Of a stretch of 64,000 bases of DNA, positions 9,549-18,430 are shown piece by piece. Below the pieces are notes generated by a model that was not told the origin of the DNA, made no database searches, and saw nothing but the letters and a program-made list of their open reading frames with translations. A program made the position numbers and the translations under genes. The stretch comes from CAVONV01 sp963697355. Its GTDB lineage: Bacteria > Acidobacteriota > Vicinamibacteria > Marinacidobacterales > DATDRI01. The stretch spans positions 62,001-126,000 of the forward strand of contig CAVONV010000035.1 in assembly GCA_963697355.1 (NCBI GenBank). Reading direction: 5' to 3'. The stretch's first letter is position 1. Each line of letters starts with the position of its first letter.

Positions 9549-9952
9549 GAGTCTTTGACAACGGAAGGCGTCAACTTCTCCGGCCGGGAGATCGCACCCG
9601 CCATCGATGACCAGGATTTCGTCGCATTCGTCGGGCTCACTCTTTCATCTCAATGTTATCTTTGTCGGTAGACGTGATAAAAGGTTACGAGATGCTGAAT
9701 GCTCACAAATTCAGCAGATAAAGCAATATAGCACCTCGCGGAAGAAGACGTCAAGATACTGCGACGGCGAACAAACTCACGAGCTCGAGCTGAAGGAGCC
9801 GCCCTAGATCACACACGAACAATTGACTACCCTCTGATCCTGTGACATACTTTGCAGTTTGTCCTCGCCTTCAGACGTTGATACGCGAAGAAGAACAGGA
9901 CCCGGATTGATGACGACAAGTTCATTTCGCCATAATAAGAGGAGATAATGGG
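9549..9952. other. 404-bp non-coding divergent promoter region
   Basis: This separates the leftward aldehyde dehydrogenase from the rightward lipoprotein, so it should carry promoters for both. A 7-bp perfect inverted repeat GCTGAAT (9694-9700)/ATTCAGC (9709-9715) lies about 150 bp upstream of the dehydrogenase start and could be an operator. No gene was recognised here. Confidence 0.4.
9823..9851 (+). promoter_or_regulatory. Candidate sigma-70-type promoter for the lipoprotein gene
   Basis: TTGACT at 9823-9828 and CATACT at 9846-9851 are separated by 17 bp, close to the TTGACA/TATAAT consensus, about 100 bp upstream of the lipoprotein start. Confidence 0.35.
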
Positions 9953-10846
9953 ATGAATCATTTGCAACGAAGAATGTCACAGATGGGGATGGCCGTAGTC
10001 CTTGCCTTCGGTATGGCCGCCTGTCAAGGGAAAAAGGCGTCCGAGGTCCGTCCTATTACCCCAACCATCGAGCTCAATCAATCGCGCGCGCCTATTGGAA
10101 GCCCAATCAAGATTACATACCGTTTCGAAGTTGGGCCGGACTTCGAGCCTCTGGAAAAAGACTACAAGGTCTTCGTCCACTTTCTCGACTCTCATGATGA
10201 GCTTCTCTTCACGGACGACCACGAGCCGCCCCAACTCGTAAGCTCTTGGGGTGCGGGCTCGACCATCGAGTACACGCGGACCATTTTTATTCCTCTTTAT
10301 CCTTACCTGGGCACGACCTCGATCGAACTGGGCCTATATGTCCCGGAAACAGGCGAAAGGCTGGGCCTCGCCGGAGACGAGACGGGGAAGGGCGCGCGAG
10401 TCGGAGAGCTAACGCTGCTCGATCAAAAAGAGAACATCTTTTTGGTCTACAAAGAAGGATGGCATCAACTCGAGTCTTCGCCGGAAAATCCGGCCATCGA
10501 ATGGCAGTGGACCAAGAACGAGGCGGTTTGTTCCTTCAAGAACCCCAAAGTGGATTCCGTCCTCTATCTCGACGCAGACACCAATGTCAATGCCTTCGAC
10601 GCCCCTCTCACCGTCACCGTCAATGTGGGAGACAACGAGATCGCACAGTTCGTCGTGTCAGAACGAGATCGCTTCTTGAAAGAGATACCAATCCCAGCAG
10701 CATCTCTCGGGGTCGAGGATTGGGTCGACCTTCGCATCATCAATGAATCGTCCTTCGTGCCCTCGGAAAAGGGCCTGGGCTCCGACACACGCGAGCTCGG
10801 TCTCCGCGTGTATCACCTTTACGTAGCCCCCGAGTCAGGCACCTAG
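9953..10846 (+). CDS. Hypothetical lipoprotein, 297 aa
   Basis: The signal peptide ends in the lipobox GMAAC, so lipidation at Cys about 24 is expected. The mature part is beta-rich: an N-terminal domain with LNQSRAPIGSPIKITYRFEV and KVFVHFLDSHDELLFTDDHE, and a C-terminal domain from about residue 165 (YKEGWHQLESSPENPAIEWQ). This order of immunoglobulin-like followed by jelly-roll-like strands is my reading, not a recognised family. AGGAG precedes the ATG by about 10 nt. The gene is monocistronic, with a repeat block after it. Confidence 0.7.
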   Translation: MNHLQRRMSQMGMAVVLAFGMAACQGKKASEVRPITPTIELNQSRAPIGSPIKITYRFEVGPDFEPLEKDYKVFVHFLDSHDELLFTDDHEPPQLVSSWGAGSTIEYTRTIFIPLYPYLGTTSIELGLYVPETGERLGLAGDETGKGARVGELTLLDQKENIFLVYKEGWHQLESSPENPAIEWQWTKNEAVCSFKNPKVDSVLYLDADTNVNAFDAPLTVTVNVGDNEIAQFVVSERDRFLKEIPIPAASLGVEDWVDLRIINESSFVPSEKGLGSDTRELGLRVYHLYVAPESGT

Positions 10847-10859
10847 ACGCATCACACCA

Positions 10860-11105
10860 TCAGTGAACAGTTACCAGTAATCGGTAATCGGTAATCAGTA
10901 ACCAGTGAGCAGTAACACTGGTTACTGATAACTTCCAACTAACTTGCCTCTGGCAGGGGCAAGGGGTAACGGATCGGGCAAGGGCACGGGCTCGGGCAGG
11001 GGCAGGGGGCATCCGCACGAAGTTAGTCTCCGATGCGCCGGACGTCCCGGCCGTGCGGGTGCTGTTCACTGATAACTGGTCACCGATAACTGGCAACTGA
11101 ATTAC
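10860..11105. repeat. Degenerate tandem repeats and a 14-bp hairpin between convergent genes
   Basis: Short words built on 'AGTAACCAGT' and 'GGTAATCGGTAAT' alternate with a block of 'GGGCAAGGGCACGGGC' words (10950-11010). A perfect inverted repeat, ATCAGTAACCAGTG (10894-10907) and its complement (10916-10929) with an 8-nt loop, could act as a bidirectional terminator, although no T run follows. The second end repeats the words again at 11060-11100. Confidence 0.7.
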
Positions 11106-11127
11106 AGGGCGGGCCGATATCGCTGGG

Positions 11128-12294
11128 CTAGTCTTCTTCTTCCAAGTCAACCGTAATCTTGAATCGTTTCTTCCGGTCGCTGGACTTGGTCGGCAAGTCA
11201 ACTCGGAGGGATTCTGAAGTCTTCGTCCCCGAATCCCGATCGACAACCTGGAGATCCAAGACCAGGTGACTTGCACTCTGGAGCGAGTTCGGGGGGAGCA
11301 GAACTTCCACCCTCCGTTCGCAGTCTCCTTGCGCCACGACCTCAACCTGCGAAGCCTTCTTCGCGGGGACCGGCGTCTTACCTCGAGCTAGCTCGCGGAT
11401 CTGATCGAGCTCGCACTCGATGTCGAAACGAGATTTGGTCACGATCTTTGGAGGGGGTGCAGGCGACCTAGGTACCTTCTCAATCGGAGGGGGAGTACTG
11501 TTGCTGGCCGCAAACTCCACCTTGACCTCACTTGTATTTGGCTTTGTCTCTACCCGAGACCCCTCCTTCGGCTTGGGAGGTGTCGCCATCGAGCTTGGTG
11601 GCGTCGAGCTCTTAGGTTTTTCGACGGAGGAACCTATAGGAGCTTGCGTCGAACGAACCCTTTCCGAAGGAACAAGGCTCTCAGGACTCTCTTTCTCTTC
11701 GTCACCCGAAATTCTCCGATGGACGCCCGCGAGTGTCTTCTTCGAAATGGCCTTGAGAGTCTCGAACACACCTAGTCCATGAAGAGCCGCGGCCTCGAAC
11801 ACGTCGTATTCTCTTTGATTGAGATAGCAATCGAGAACGTCGATGGGATGGATGTTTCTGAGGTCCCTTTTGTTGTACTGAATGACAAACGGTAGCTTGT
11901 CGAGCGGTTGGTTCAGCTCCTCGAGATTCTGTTGAAGATTGGCGAGGCTCTCGAGGTTGGCGTCCAGAGCCGGAACCTGCGAGTCTGCAACGAAGACAAT
12001 TCCATCGACACCTTTGAGGACGAGTTTCCGCGTCGTGTTGTAGAACACCTGTCCTGGGACGGTGTAGAGTTGGAGCCGCACTTTCATTCCACCAATCGTT
12101 CCCACCTCCAGAGGTAGCAAATCGAAGAAAAGGGTCCGATCGGCCTCTGTTTCCAGGCTCACCATCTCCCCGCGGGAGTTGGGATTGGTCTTGGCATGGA
12201 TGTATTGCAAATTGGTGGTCTTTCCACAGAGCCCAGGCCCGTAGTAGACGATTTTGGCCGAAGCCTGCATCGTTGTGTAGTTGAAAAAGACCAC
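11128..12294 (-). CDS. MglA-like Ras-superfamily GTPase with long Pro/Ser-rich tail
   Basis: 388 residues. Residues 1-195 are a complete MglA-type GTPase: P-loop YYGPGLCGKTTNLQYIH, switch region with FDLLPLEVGTIGG, the TVPGQVFYNTTRK G3 element and G4 motif NKRDL. MglA sets cell polarity and gliding reversals in Myxococcus and is typically about 195 residues. Here another 190 residues follow: a Pro/Ser/Thr/Lys-rich linker and a final beta-rich segment (CERRVEVLLPPNSLQSASHL, ending FKITVDLEEED). The tail probably binds a partner or effector. No mglB-type GAP gene is in the window, so the polarity role is only inferred. Confidence 0.85.
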   Translation of the reverse strand: MVFFNYTTMQASAKIVYYGPGLCGKTTNLQYIHAKTNPNSRGEMVSLETEADRTLFFDLLPLEVGTIGGMKVRLQLYTVPGQVFYNTTRKLVLKGVDGIVFVADSQVPALDANLESLANLQQNLEELNQPLDKLPFVIQYNKRDLRNIHPIDVLDCYLNQREYDVFEAAALHGLGVFETLKAISKKTLAGVHRRISGDEEKESPESLVPSERVRSTQAPIGSSVEKPKSSTPPSSMATPPKPKEGSRVETKPNTSEVKVEFAASNSTPPPIEKVPRSPAPPPKIVTKSRFDIECELDQIRELARGKTPVPAKKASQVEVVAQGDCERRVEVLLPPNSLQSASHLVLDLQVVDRDSGTKTSESLRVDLPTKSSDRKKRFKITVDLEEED

Positions 12295-12383
12295 AGCTTT
12301 TGCCTTTTATTCCTTCAAATTCATAGGGATACAGAACATGTGATCTTAGCGAGAGGTAGGTCCGGAGTCAAATACCGGGCAAT

Positions 12384-12878
12384 CTAAAACTTCAGCGTCA
12401 ATCCACCATAGAATCTTCGCTGGTCTTGTTGGAGAACGTTGCCGCGTAGCCGGATGAAGCGATACTCGATCCGTGCATGAAGCGGCCCGCCTAGCCTGAT
12501 GAAGGTTCCAAAACCAGGCAATGTGCAAAAGGAGCTCACACTTGCATCGGCGGCAATCTGCCGATAGAAGCCAAACCCGGTTGCCAGGTAAGGTTTCAGA
12601 CGTACGACTTCCACAGGCAAGACGAGAAGGATATTGCCGCTCCAGATGGTCAGCGACGGGGAAGCGACCTCCGCCCGCGCCCTGGAATACTCACCCTCGA
12701 GAGTGAGGATCTCGGTGAACAACGGCACGCTAATCGCGAAGCCGATCCCGGCCCTCGAGCCTGGTGATGCATTCTGCAAAAAACCGGTGAGGCCTATGGC
12801 GCCGGCCGATGGAGTCCCAAAGAGTCCGATCAACAATGCCAAGCCAAGAAACGCCGGACGTCGAGTCGATACTTTCAT
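12384..12878 (-). CDS. Small outer-membrane beta-barrel-like protein
   Basis: The start is taken as the ATG at 12878, with GAGAGG upstream, rather than the longer frame to 12911. The signal peptide reads KVSTRRPAFLGLALLIGLFG and ends near SAGA. The mature part alternates hydrophobic and polar residues in strand-like stretches (AGIGFAISVPLFTEILTLEG, PYLATGFGFYRQIA, HARIEYRFIRL) and ends with an aromatic (YGGLTLKF), a typical Bam-recognised barrel C-terminus. About 164 residues would make an 8-stranded barrel. Function unknown. Confidence 0.65.
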   Translation of the reverse strand: MKVSTRRPAFLGLALLIGLFGTPSAGAIGLTGFLQNASPGSRAGIGFAISVPLFTEILTLEGEYSRARAEVASPSLTIWSGNILLVLPVEVVRLKPYLATGFGFYRQIAADASVSSFCTLPGFGTFIRLGGPLHARIEYRFIRLRGNVLQQDQRRFYGGLTLKF

Positions 12879-13103
12879 CACAACAAGCCTCTCATGGGTC
12901 TTCGTTGCCACCCATCCCTGCCGCGTCCATCCTGCCGCAACTCCTCAGCGCAACAATGAGCTCCCGCCGGATTCTTCTTTCCACAGGATCTGTGAAAATG
13001 CTGTGGAGCGACGACGACTCTGACTCGTCCAGAAAGGGCTGATCACCGCTTTGCACAGACCTTCAGCAGACACTTAGAACCGATTCTTTGTCGTCGAGCT
13101 CCA

Positions 13104-13481
13104 TCAGTCCCCACTCAAAACAGCCGCTGTTAGAACGATATCTCCCGATACGGTCACGGAAAATGTATATTGACTCACGCCCAGACGCCGAGCAACGTCG
13201 AGAGCTCGCCGGCACAGCAGACTATCGACACGACCCACTGACGCACTGCTGGTATCAATCTCTTGCCAACCTACGCCCTGCATTCCGGTACCTAGTGCTT
13301 TCATGACAGCCTCTTTCACACCAAAGATGGCAGCCAACTTCCGAGGAACATCTTTTGCCTGACTCATCTGCACCATTTCGGCCGACGTGCAGATTCTTCT
13401 GGTGAGCCGATCTCCGTGTCGTGAATAGGCCGCAGCCATTCGCGAAACCTCGACGAGATCGACACCAATGCCCCGGATCAT
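13104..13481 (-). CDS. acpS: Holo-[acyl-carrier-protein] synthase
   Basis: 125 residues, normal for AcpS. IGVDLVEVSRM gives the Mg-binding Asp at position 8 and FGVKEAVMKALGTG gives the conserved Glu and Lys. The enzyme transfers phosphopantetheine from CoA to the Ser of apo-ACP in the cytoplasm and so enables fatty acid synthesis; fabI and lpxA of the same network are 10-14 kb away. The C-terminus is ordinary. The gene is divergent from ccdA. Confidence 0.93.
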   Translation of the reverse strand: MIRGIGVDLVEVSRMAAAYSRHGDRLTRRICTSAEMVQMSQAKDVPRKLAAIFGVKEAVMKALGTGMQGVGWQEIDTSSASVGRVDSLLCRRALDVARRLGVSQYTFSVTVSGDIVLTAAVLSGD

Positions 13482-13613
13482 GAGCTCAGATGTCCTCTCA
13501 GTCCGTCCATCGTGACGAAATCCGGCCCGAGGACGTGAGTTTGGATTCGTGACCAGGCATCTTTCGCGCTAGAATAGCTCCGCTATGAGCTCAACCGTGC
13601 GAGGTACGAATCC

Positions 13614-14351
13614 GTGGAGAACGTAACCATTATCACCGCTTTCATTGCCGGTATCATATCTTTCATTTCGCCCTGCGTCTTGCCCATTGTTCCGGGCTAC
13701 ATTTCTTTCATCTCAGGTGTCTCCCTTCAGGAGCTCAAAGGCCAAGCCGATGTCAGCCAGGAGGAGAAGAAGCGCCTGCGACGACAAGTCGTTGTGAATA
13801 GTCTTTTCTTCGTGCTCGGCTTTTCCCTGGTATTCATCGCCATGGGTGCATCCGCCACCTATATTGGACGTTGGTTTGCGGAGAACAGAGTGATCCTCGC
13901 TCGCGTCGCCGGTGTGATCATCATCATATTCGGGCTACACACCATGGGCCTCACTCCTATCAAATGGCTCAACTATGAAAAGCGATTCCACGCCAACCAA
14001 AAGCCAATCGGCCTCATCGGCTCTTTTCTGATTGGCCTGGCTTTTGCCTTCGGGTGGTCCCCTTGCATCGGGCCCATTCTCGCCGGGGTTCTTGCAATGG
14101 CAGCCACCCAGGAAACGGTCGGTGAAGGTGTGACCTTGCTCGGTGCCTATTCACTGGGACTCGGCCTTCCCTTCATCGGAACCAGTTTGGCTATCAACCG
14201 TTTCTTGAATGTTTTCTCTCATGTAAAGAAACATATGCGGACGGTAGAAGTGATTGCCGGCGTGTTGTTGATCGCCGTCGGCATATTGGTGGCAACAGAC
14301 AAACTCCAGGTTCTGTCTCGCTACTTCACCTTCCTGCCGGTACTTGGGTAA
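13614..14351 (+). CDS. ccdA: CcdA-family thiol-disulfide carrier membrane protein
   Basis: 245 residues with six predicted membrane segments. The two redox Cys motifs of the CcdA/DsbD-beta family are present: FISPCVLPIVPGY near the N-terminus and GWSPCIGPILAG near residue 145. It moves electrons from cytoplasmic thioredoxin across the membrane to periplasmic thioredoxin-like proteins. The TlpA-like gene at 15.1 kb is a likely partner, and the multiheme cytochromes further on would need such reducing power for heme attachment. The start is GTG with GAGG about 10 nt upstream. Confidence 0.92.
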   Translation: MENVTIITAFIAGIISFISPCVLPIVPGYISFISGVSLQELKGQADVSQEEKKRLRRQVVVNSLFFVLGFSLVFIAMGASATYIGRWFAENRVILARVAGVIIIIFGLHTMGLTPIKWLNYEKRFHANQKPIGLIGSFLIGLAFAFGWSPCIGPILAGVLAMAATQETVGEGVTLLGAYSLGLGLPFIGTSLAINRFLNVFSHVKKHMRTVEVIAGVLLIAVGILVATDKLQVLSRYFTFLPVLG

Positions 14352-14399
14352 GGAGTTTCCTCTGCACTATGTTCGCAAACCTGGAAGAAATCGGCTCAC

Positions 14400-15047
14400 T
14401 CAACGAACCATTGTTCCTATCCGGCTCCAACGGATCTGATTGAAGAAGCTAATGACGAGTTCCTGTGATCGACTGCCAGCTTGTCGCGGGTCGATGGACC
14501 ACCATATGAGCAAAGGTCTGCCGATGATCCGCTCTCTGGGTAAGAGCCCCCAGTACCGACTGTCGTAGCTTCGGTCACGATTGTCACCCATAACGAAGTA
14601 ATGATGGATTGGAATCTCAACGGGTCCCATAACGTCGCGAGGTCGACGGTCGTTGAGCATGGGGTCTTTGAAGACTGCGTAAGGTTCATCCAACGGTTTT
14701 CCGTTGATATAGACCTGTTTGGAACGAATCTCCACAACGTCACCTGGAAGTCCAATGACCCTTTTGATGTAGTACTTGGGACTCGCGGGCTCGTCAAAAA
14801 ACCTGAACACAACGACATCTCTACGTCGAATATCGGCGTAGGGCAGTACGCCCGAAGAGTCGGTCTCGCGAAAATCTCGAAACGTGAATTTGTTGATAAA
14901 GAGATGGTCACCTGGGAGCAGAGTATCCTCCATACTTCCGGTTGGAATCTGGACGGCTTCCGCCAGGAAGGATCTCATGAAAAGCACGACAATCACTGCA
15001 AGCAGGAAGGAGTCGAAGTACTCACGTAGGATTGGCCTTCTATGCAT
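14400..15047 (-). CDS. lepB: Signal peptidase I
   Basis: 215 residues. One N-terminal membrane segment (DSFLLAVIVVLFMRSFLAEA) precedes the catalytic PTGSMEDTLLPGD with Ser38. The general-base region YYIKRVIGLPGD carries Lys95, and GDNRDRSYDSRYWG is the conserved box E. It removes signal peptides from exported proteins at the outer face of the inner membrane. The gene is convergent with ccdA and divergent from the TlpA-like gene. Confidence 0.94.
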   Translation of the reverse strand: MHRRPILREYFDSFLLAVIVVLFMRSFLAEAVQIPTGSMEDTLLPGDHLFINKFTFRDFRETDSSGVLPYADIRRRDVVVFRFFDEPASPKYYIKRVIGLPGDVVEIRSKQVYINGKPLDEPYAVFKDPMLNDRRPRDVMGPVEIPIHHYFVMGDNRDRSYDSRYWGLLPRERIIGRPLLIWWSIDPRQAGSRSQELVISFFNQIRWSRIGTMVR

Positions 15048-15142
15048 GAGCGTCGACGAAGACTAGCCGGTAATCAAGAGAAAAGCAAAACAACTTCCAG
15101 TCGAGTGCGTTTCGACATGGATGTTCCCGATGCGAGGTAAGA

Positions 15143-15655
15143 ATGATGAAAGCCGTGATATCGATTCTTGTTGGTGCTGCGTTAATGACGATGGCTTGCG
15201 GAAACGGTTCTGCGCCTGCGAACGATGAGAAAAAGCCCGCCCCCTCATTGGAGCTCGATCGAGTAGACGGAAGCGGCTCTTTTTCTCTCGACGCACAAAA
15301 GGGCAAAGTCGTTCTCGTTGATTTCTGGGCCACTTGGTGCGCCCCCTGTATCTCGGAGCTACCGCACCTCCAGAAGCTGTCCGAATCGTACGATCCTGGA
15401 GAGTTTGCGATGGTGGGGATCGTTCTCGAGTCCGGTGACAGGGAAGATATCGATGAATTCGTCAAGAAACGGAGCATCACCTACCCCAACCTCTTGGGCG
15501 AAGAAGGGTCTAAAGAGTCCTTCGGACCGTTCCTCGGCTACCCCACGAAGTACCTCATCGACAAAGACGGCTACGTCGTCAAGAAATACTTCGGAGTGGT
15601 GGGGGATCAAGTGACCAAGGACGTCGAACAGCTCGTACGTACGGGTACCCTGTGA
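15143..15655 (+). CDS. TlpA/ResA-like thioredoxin lipoprotein
   Basis: 170 residues. The signal peptide ends at the lipobox-like LMTMAC, so membrane anchoring by lipid is likely. The thioredoxin fold contains VLVDFWATWCAPCISELPHL with the redox CAPC pair, and the cis-Pro region GYPTKYLIDKDGYV. Such proteins reduce apocytochrome c or other periplasmic thiols using electrons from CcdA. The ccdA gene lies 0.8 kb upstream, with only lepB on the other strand between them, supporting a pathway link. Confidence 0.88.
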   Translation: MMKAVISILVGAALMTMACGNGSAPANDEKKPAPSLELDRVDGSGSFSLDAQKGKVVLVDFWATWCAPCISELPHLQKLSESYDPGEFAMVGIVLESGDREDIDEFVKKRSITYPNLLGEEGSKESFGPFLGYPTKYLIDKDGYVVKKYFGVVGDQVTKDVEQLVRTGTL

Positions 15656-15879
15656 AGTAACCTCACGCGGTCGAGGCCCGGAGTCGGCCTCAGCTAGCAT
15701 CCGTCGGGCTAGCGGATGGGACACTCGGATGTCGATCCACCCCGAATTGACACTTTTCCGCGAGGCAGAGTATCATTCTCCTATCGTAGAACTCGCTTTC
15801 GGGCGAAATCAAATTTGCGCGCCAAGTTGGCGGGGACTCGTCTCAAAGGTGAGACCCGTCATGATGGGTGGAGTGTTCT

Positions 15880-16236
15880 GTGCAAGACGACAAAGCAACG
15901 ATTCTTGATTCCACTGCCAACTTCGAAGGCAAGATGGTAGGCAGCAATATCACAGTGCAAGGCCGGTTCAAAGGAAACCTCGAGGCGTCCGGCATCCTCC
16001 GCATCGTGGAAGGTTCCGATATCGACGCCACGGTCAAAGCGGCCAGGGTAGAGATTAGCGGACACTTTAGTGGCGAAATTGAAACGGAATCACTCCAACT
16101 TCTGGAACAAGCGCGAGCATCGGGAACCTTCCGAGCCACGAAGCTGAGTGTCATGGAAGGTGCCAAGATCAACGGTGACCTCGAAGTGGGTGAGCCCGGC
16201 AGGAAAGGTTCGGCCAAGAGTCAATCTCCTTCTTAG
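15880..16236 (+). CDS. Bactofilin
   Basis: About 118 residues. The GTG at 15880, 6 nt after GGTGGAG, is preferred to the GTG at 15868. The sequence shows the repeated short beta-strand pattern of the bactofilin right-handed beta-helix: ITVQGRFKGNLEASGILRIV, ARVEISGHFSGEIETESLQL, KINGDLEVG. Bactofilins polymerise without nucleotide and scaffold cell-wall or polarity proteins. The Ser/Gly-rich C-terminus is a common disordered end. Confidence 0.88.
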   Translation: MQDDKATILDSTANFEGKMVGSNITVQGRFKGNLEASGILRIVEGSDIDATVKAARVEISGHFSGEIETESLQLLEQARASGTFRATKLSVMEGAKINGDLEVGEPGRKGSAKSQSPS

Positions 16237-16343
16237 TGCTTGTTGTAGCACGTCGAGCGTTGAGACGAGCTTCAAGACGGGGCCGAACTAGGTGTCGAAG
16301 GATGGTGCGTTCGATTCACGAGGCCAGTCTAAGCAGGTGAAAC

Positions 16344-16769
16344 GTGGCGAAAAAAATCAAGAAAAAGGCGAAGAAAAAAGCGATTCCGAAGAAAAAAACG
16401 CATTTAGCGACGAGGAAGAGCACCAAGGTCGACAAGACCACCGAGATCGTCTTTTCTTACGGGGAAATCGACTTCCTCCGAAAGATCACCAAAAGAGACT
16501 TCGATCCGGCTTCGGCGCGAGATCGAGAAGCACGACTAGCTCTTCGCGACAAACTGCTTGACATCAATTTCGATGAAAAGGCTATGGAAGGTGGCGGTCT
16601 CATCGTCCTCGAATTGACGCGGCCTGAGGTAGCCTTCCTTCAGAGAATCACCAAAGAGGTATATAGCTTCATCACCGCTGAAGAACGGCGGGCTCGTCTC
16701 ATCCTGAGAGAGAAGATCTTGATTGCCGTTGAGAAACTCACCGGACGCAAGGTCAAGATCGAAGACTAG
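16344..16769 (+). CDS. Hypothetical protein with Lys-rich N-terminus and internal duplication
   Basis: 141 residues from a GTG preceded by AGGTGA. The first 30 residues are almost all Lys/Ala/Thr, resembling histone-H1-like or ribosomal tails that bind nucleic acid. Two similar units follow: GEIDFLRKITKRDFDPASAR... and PEVAFLQRITKEVYSFITAE..., each continuing with R-A-R-L-x-L-R-x-K-I/L. The duplication is clear by eye. I do not recognise the family. It follows the bactofilin gene by about 110 bp. Confidence 0.6.
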   Translation: MAKKIKKKAKKKAIPKKKTHLATRKSTKVDKTTEIVFSYGEIDFLRKITKRDFDPASARDREARLALRDKLLDINFDEKAMEGGGLIVLELTRPEVAFLQRITKEVYSFITAEERRARLILREKILIAVEKLTGRKVKIED

Positions 16770-16859
16770 AGCTCTCTCGAGGCGATTCCCAGAGTCCTCT
16801 TTCGACTTTGGGAAGTATTCACCCTCGATTAAGATCGCTTGCTACGACCTCCTTATGTC

Positions 16860-17690
16860 TCAATTCAACTGAATCGTGACCGGCGCGTCGAGCCGGACGT
16901 TGACCTCCGTACCGACGGGCAGTCGGATCTCCTGACCTTTCGTCGTCAACACAACGGCAGTTCCACCCGCACCACCGATGGCGGCCCCAATCGCCGCTCC
17001 TTTCTTGCCCCCGATGATACCCCCTACTAGTGCACCGACACCCGCTCCGCCTCCAATGATGGTTGCGTCCTTTTTCTTCCCCGAGCCGGCCTCCTTATCG
17101 ACATAGCTCGTCTCGACAACCTTCACGCCCGTACCTGTGCTGAGCCTATCGAAGGTGAAGGCCAAACGGGCCCTTCCCTTCACCTTACCAGAGGCTTGAG
17201 CTTCGGTAACCCGACCTTCGACATAGGTACCTTGGGAAAGAACCGATTCACCCTTCAAATAGATGGGCGAGATCGTGCGAGCTTGGATTTCGTCGCCGAC
17301 TCGATTGACGGACGTGTCGAGGGGAGTGAGTAGTTCCAGTTCGAATATGGTCCCTTCCGGTATCACGACCTCGACAATCTCGGGCTCAGGAGGAGGCTCG
17401 GGCGATTGGGGAGCGACCACCGGCGGCGCCAGTTTGGGTGGCGGGAGAGACTCCGATTCCTTGCGAGATCGTTGCGTTTCGGCGCCCGTTGGCGCCGAAG
17501 AGATAGGCTCCTCCGTCAATTGCTCAGCAGCCTCGCGTTCGGATGTTGCGGCGGAAGACTCCTCCGCAGTGACGGTTTGTTCTTCGCTGGGGATCTCCGC
17601 ATCGACGTCGCCGCTCCGGCAAGAGCCAGCGACAGACACCAAGCCAAAAATCATCAAAGCCGAGAAGAGCCAGCGGTTCCGGTCCAACAT
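16860..17690 (-). CDS. Lipoprotein with glycine-zipper segment
   Basis: The start is the ATG at 17690, preceded by a strong AAGGAGGG site; the open frame continues upstream but lacks support. The signal peptide ends in the lipobox VAGSC. An acidic and then Pro-rich linker (LPPPKLAPPVVAPQSPEPPP) spans about residues 20-110. A beta domain follows (EGTIFELELLTPLDTSVNRV). A Gly zipper (ATIIGGGAGVGALVGGIIGG and on) can insert in or associate with membrane. The last strands repeat the first pattern (LPVGTEVNVRLDAPVTIQLN). A periplasmic or outer-membrane role is likely; the exact function is unknown. Confidence 0.75.
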   Translation of the reverse strand: MLDRNRWLFSALMIFGLVSVAGSCRSGDVDAEIPSEEQTVTAEESSAATSEREAAEQLTEEPISSAPTGAETQRSRKESESLPPPKLAPPVVAPQSPEPPPEPEIVEVVIPEGTIFELELLTPLDTSVNRVGDEIQARTISPIYLKGESVLSQGTYVEGRVTEAQASGKVKGRARLAFTFDRLSTGTGVKVVETSYVDKEAGSGKKKDATIIGGGAGVGALVGGIIGGKKGAAIGAAIGGAGGTAVVLTTKGQEIRLPVGTEVNVRLDAPVTIQLN

Positions 17691-17946
17691 ATTGTTGCCC
17701 TCCTTAGTGGAAATCGCTGAGGTCGCTAACCTCATGCTCCGGCACAGGTTCACATGTTCCGCTTAGCCAACAGAAGCTGCAGTGACATAGATCATCAACG
17801 GGGAGAAAGGAGCAAGTAGGTAGAATACCACTTTTTTGCTTTTTACTTTCTACTTCTTACTCCTTACTCCCCGATGCAGCAGGGGCAGCCACCCCCAAGG
17901 CCATGCTAAACTGCGGCACCAAGAACCAGCGAATAAGGAGATTGCC

Positions 17947-18429
17947 GTGAACATCAAGAGCGTACGACTCGATTTTCCTTCGGACAGCAACATCATCCTG
18001 GGAATGTCCCATTTCATCAAAACAGTAGAAGATCTCTATGAGGTCATGGTCAACTCCGTACCCACGGCCCGTTTTGGCATTGGATTCTGTGAAGCTTCTC
18101 AAGATCGTCTGGTGAGGGTGGAGGGGAACGATGACGAGCTCATTGAGCTCGCTGCCAACAACGCGCTTGCGATAGGAGCTGGTCACAGCTTCTTGATCAT
18201 CATGAAAAATGCCTTCCCTATCAATGTCCTGCCTCGGGTACGCGAGTGTCCGGAAGTCTGTCGAATCTTCTGCGCTACGGCGAATCCTGTCGAGGTCCTC
18301 GTCGTCGAGACGGAGCAAGGACGCGGAATCGTCGGAGTCGTTGATGGTCTGACTCCCTTGGGAAAGGAAACGGAGGAAGACATAACCAAGAGGAGGGCCT
18401 TCCTGCGCCAAATTGGATACAAGAAGTAG
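17947..18429 (+). CDS. Adenosine-specific kinase family protein
   Basis: 160 residues from a GTG with AAGGAG 6 nt upstream; the longer open frame to 17836 runs through a simple-sequence repeat and is rejected. Blocks such as FGIGFCEASQDRLVRVEGND, LAIGAGHSFLIIMKNAFPIN and FCATANPVEVLVVETEQGRG match the compact adenosine-specific kinase family (PF04008) known structurally from archaea and thermophiles. It would phosphorylate adenosine to AMP, though activity is shown for few members. Its stop lies one base from the convergent DnaB-like gene. Confidence 0.82.
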   Translation: MNIKSVRLDFPSDSNIILGMSHFIKTVEDLYEVMVNSVPTARFGIGFCEASQDRLVRVEGNDDELIELAANNALAIGAGHSFLIIMKNAFPINVLPRVRECPEVCRIFCATANPVEVLVVETEQGRGIVGVVDGLTPLGKETEEDITKRRAFLRQIGYKK

Positions 18430-18430
18430 A

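Noticed and set aside
11128..16236. Gliding-polarity gene cluster
   Set aside because: MglA-like and bactofilin genes are separated by unrelated housekeeping genes, and no MglB, RomR or motility gene was seen.
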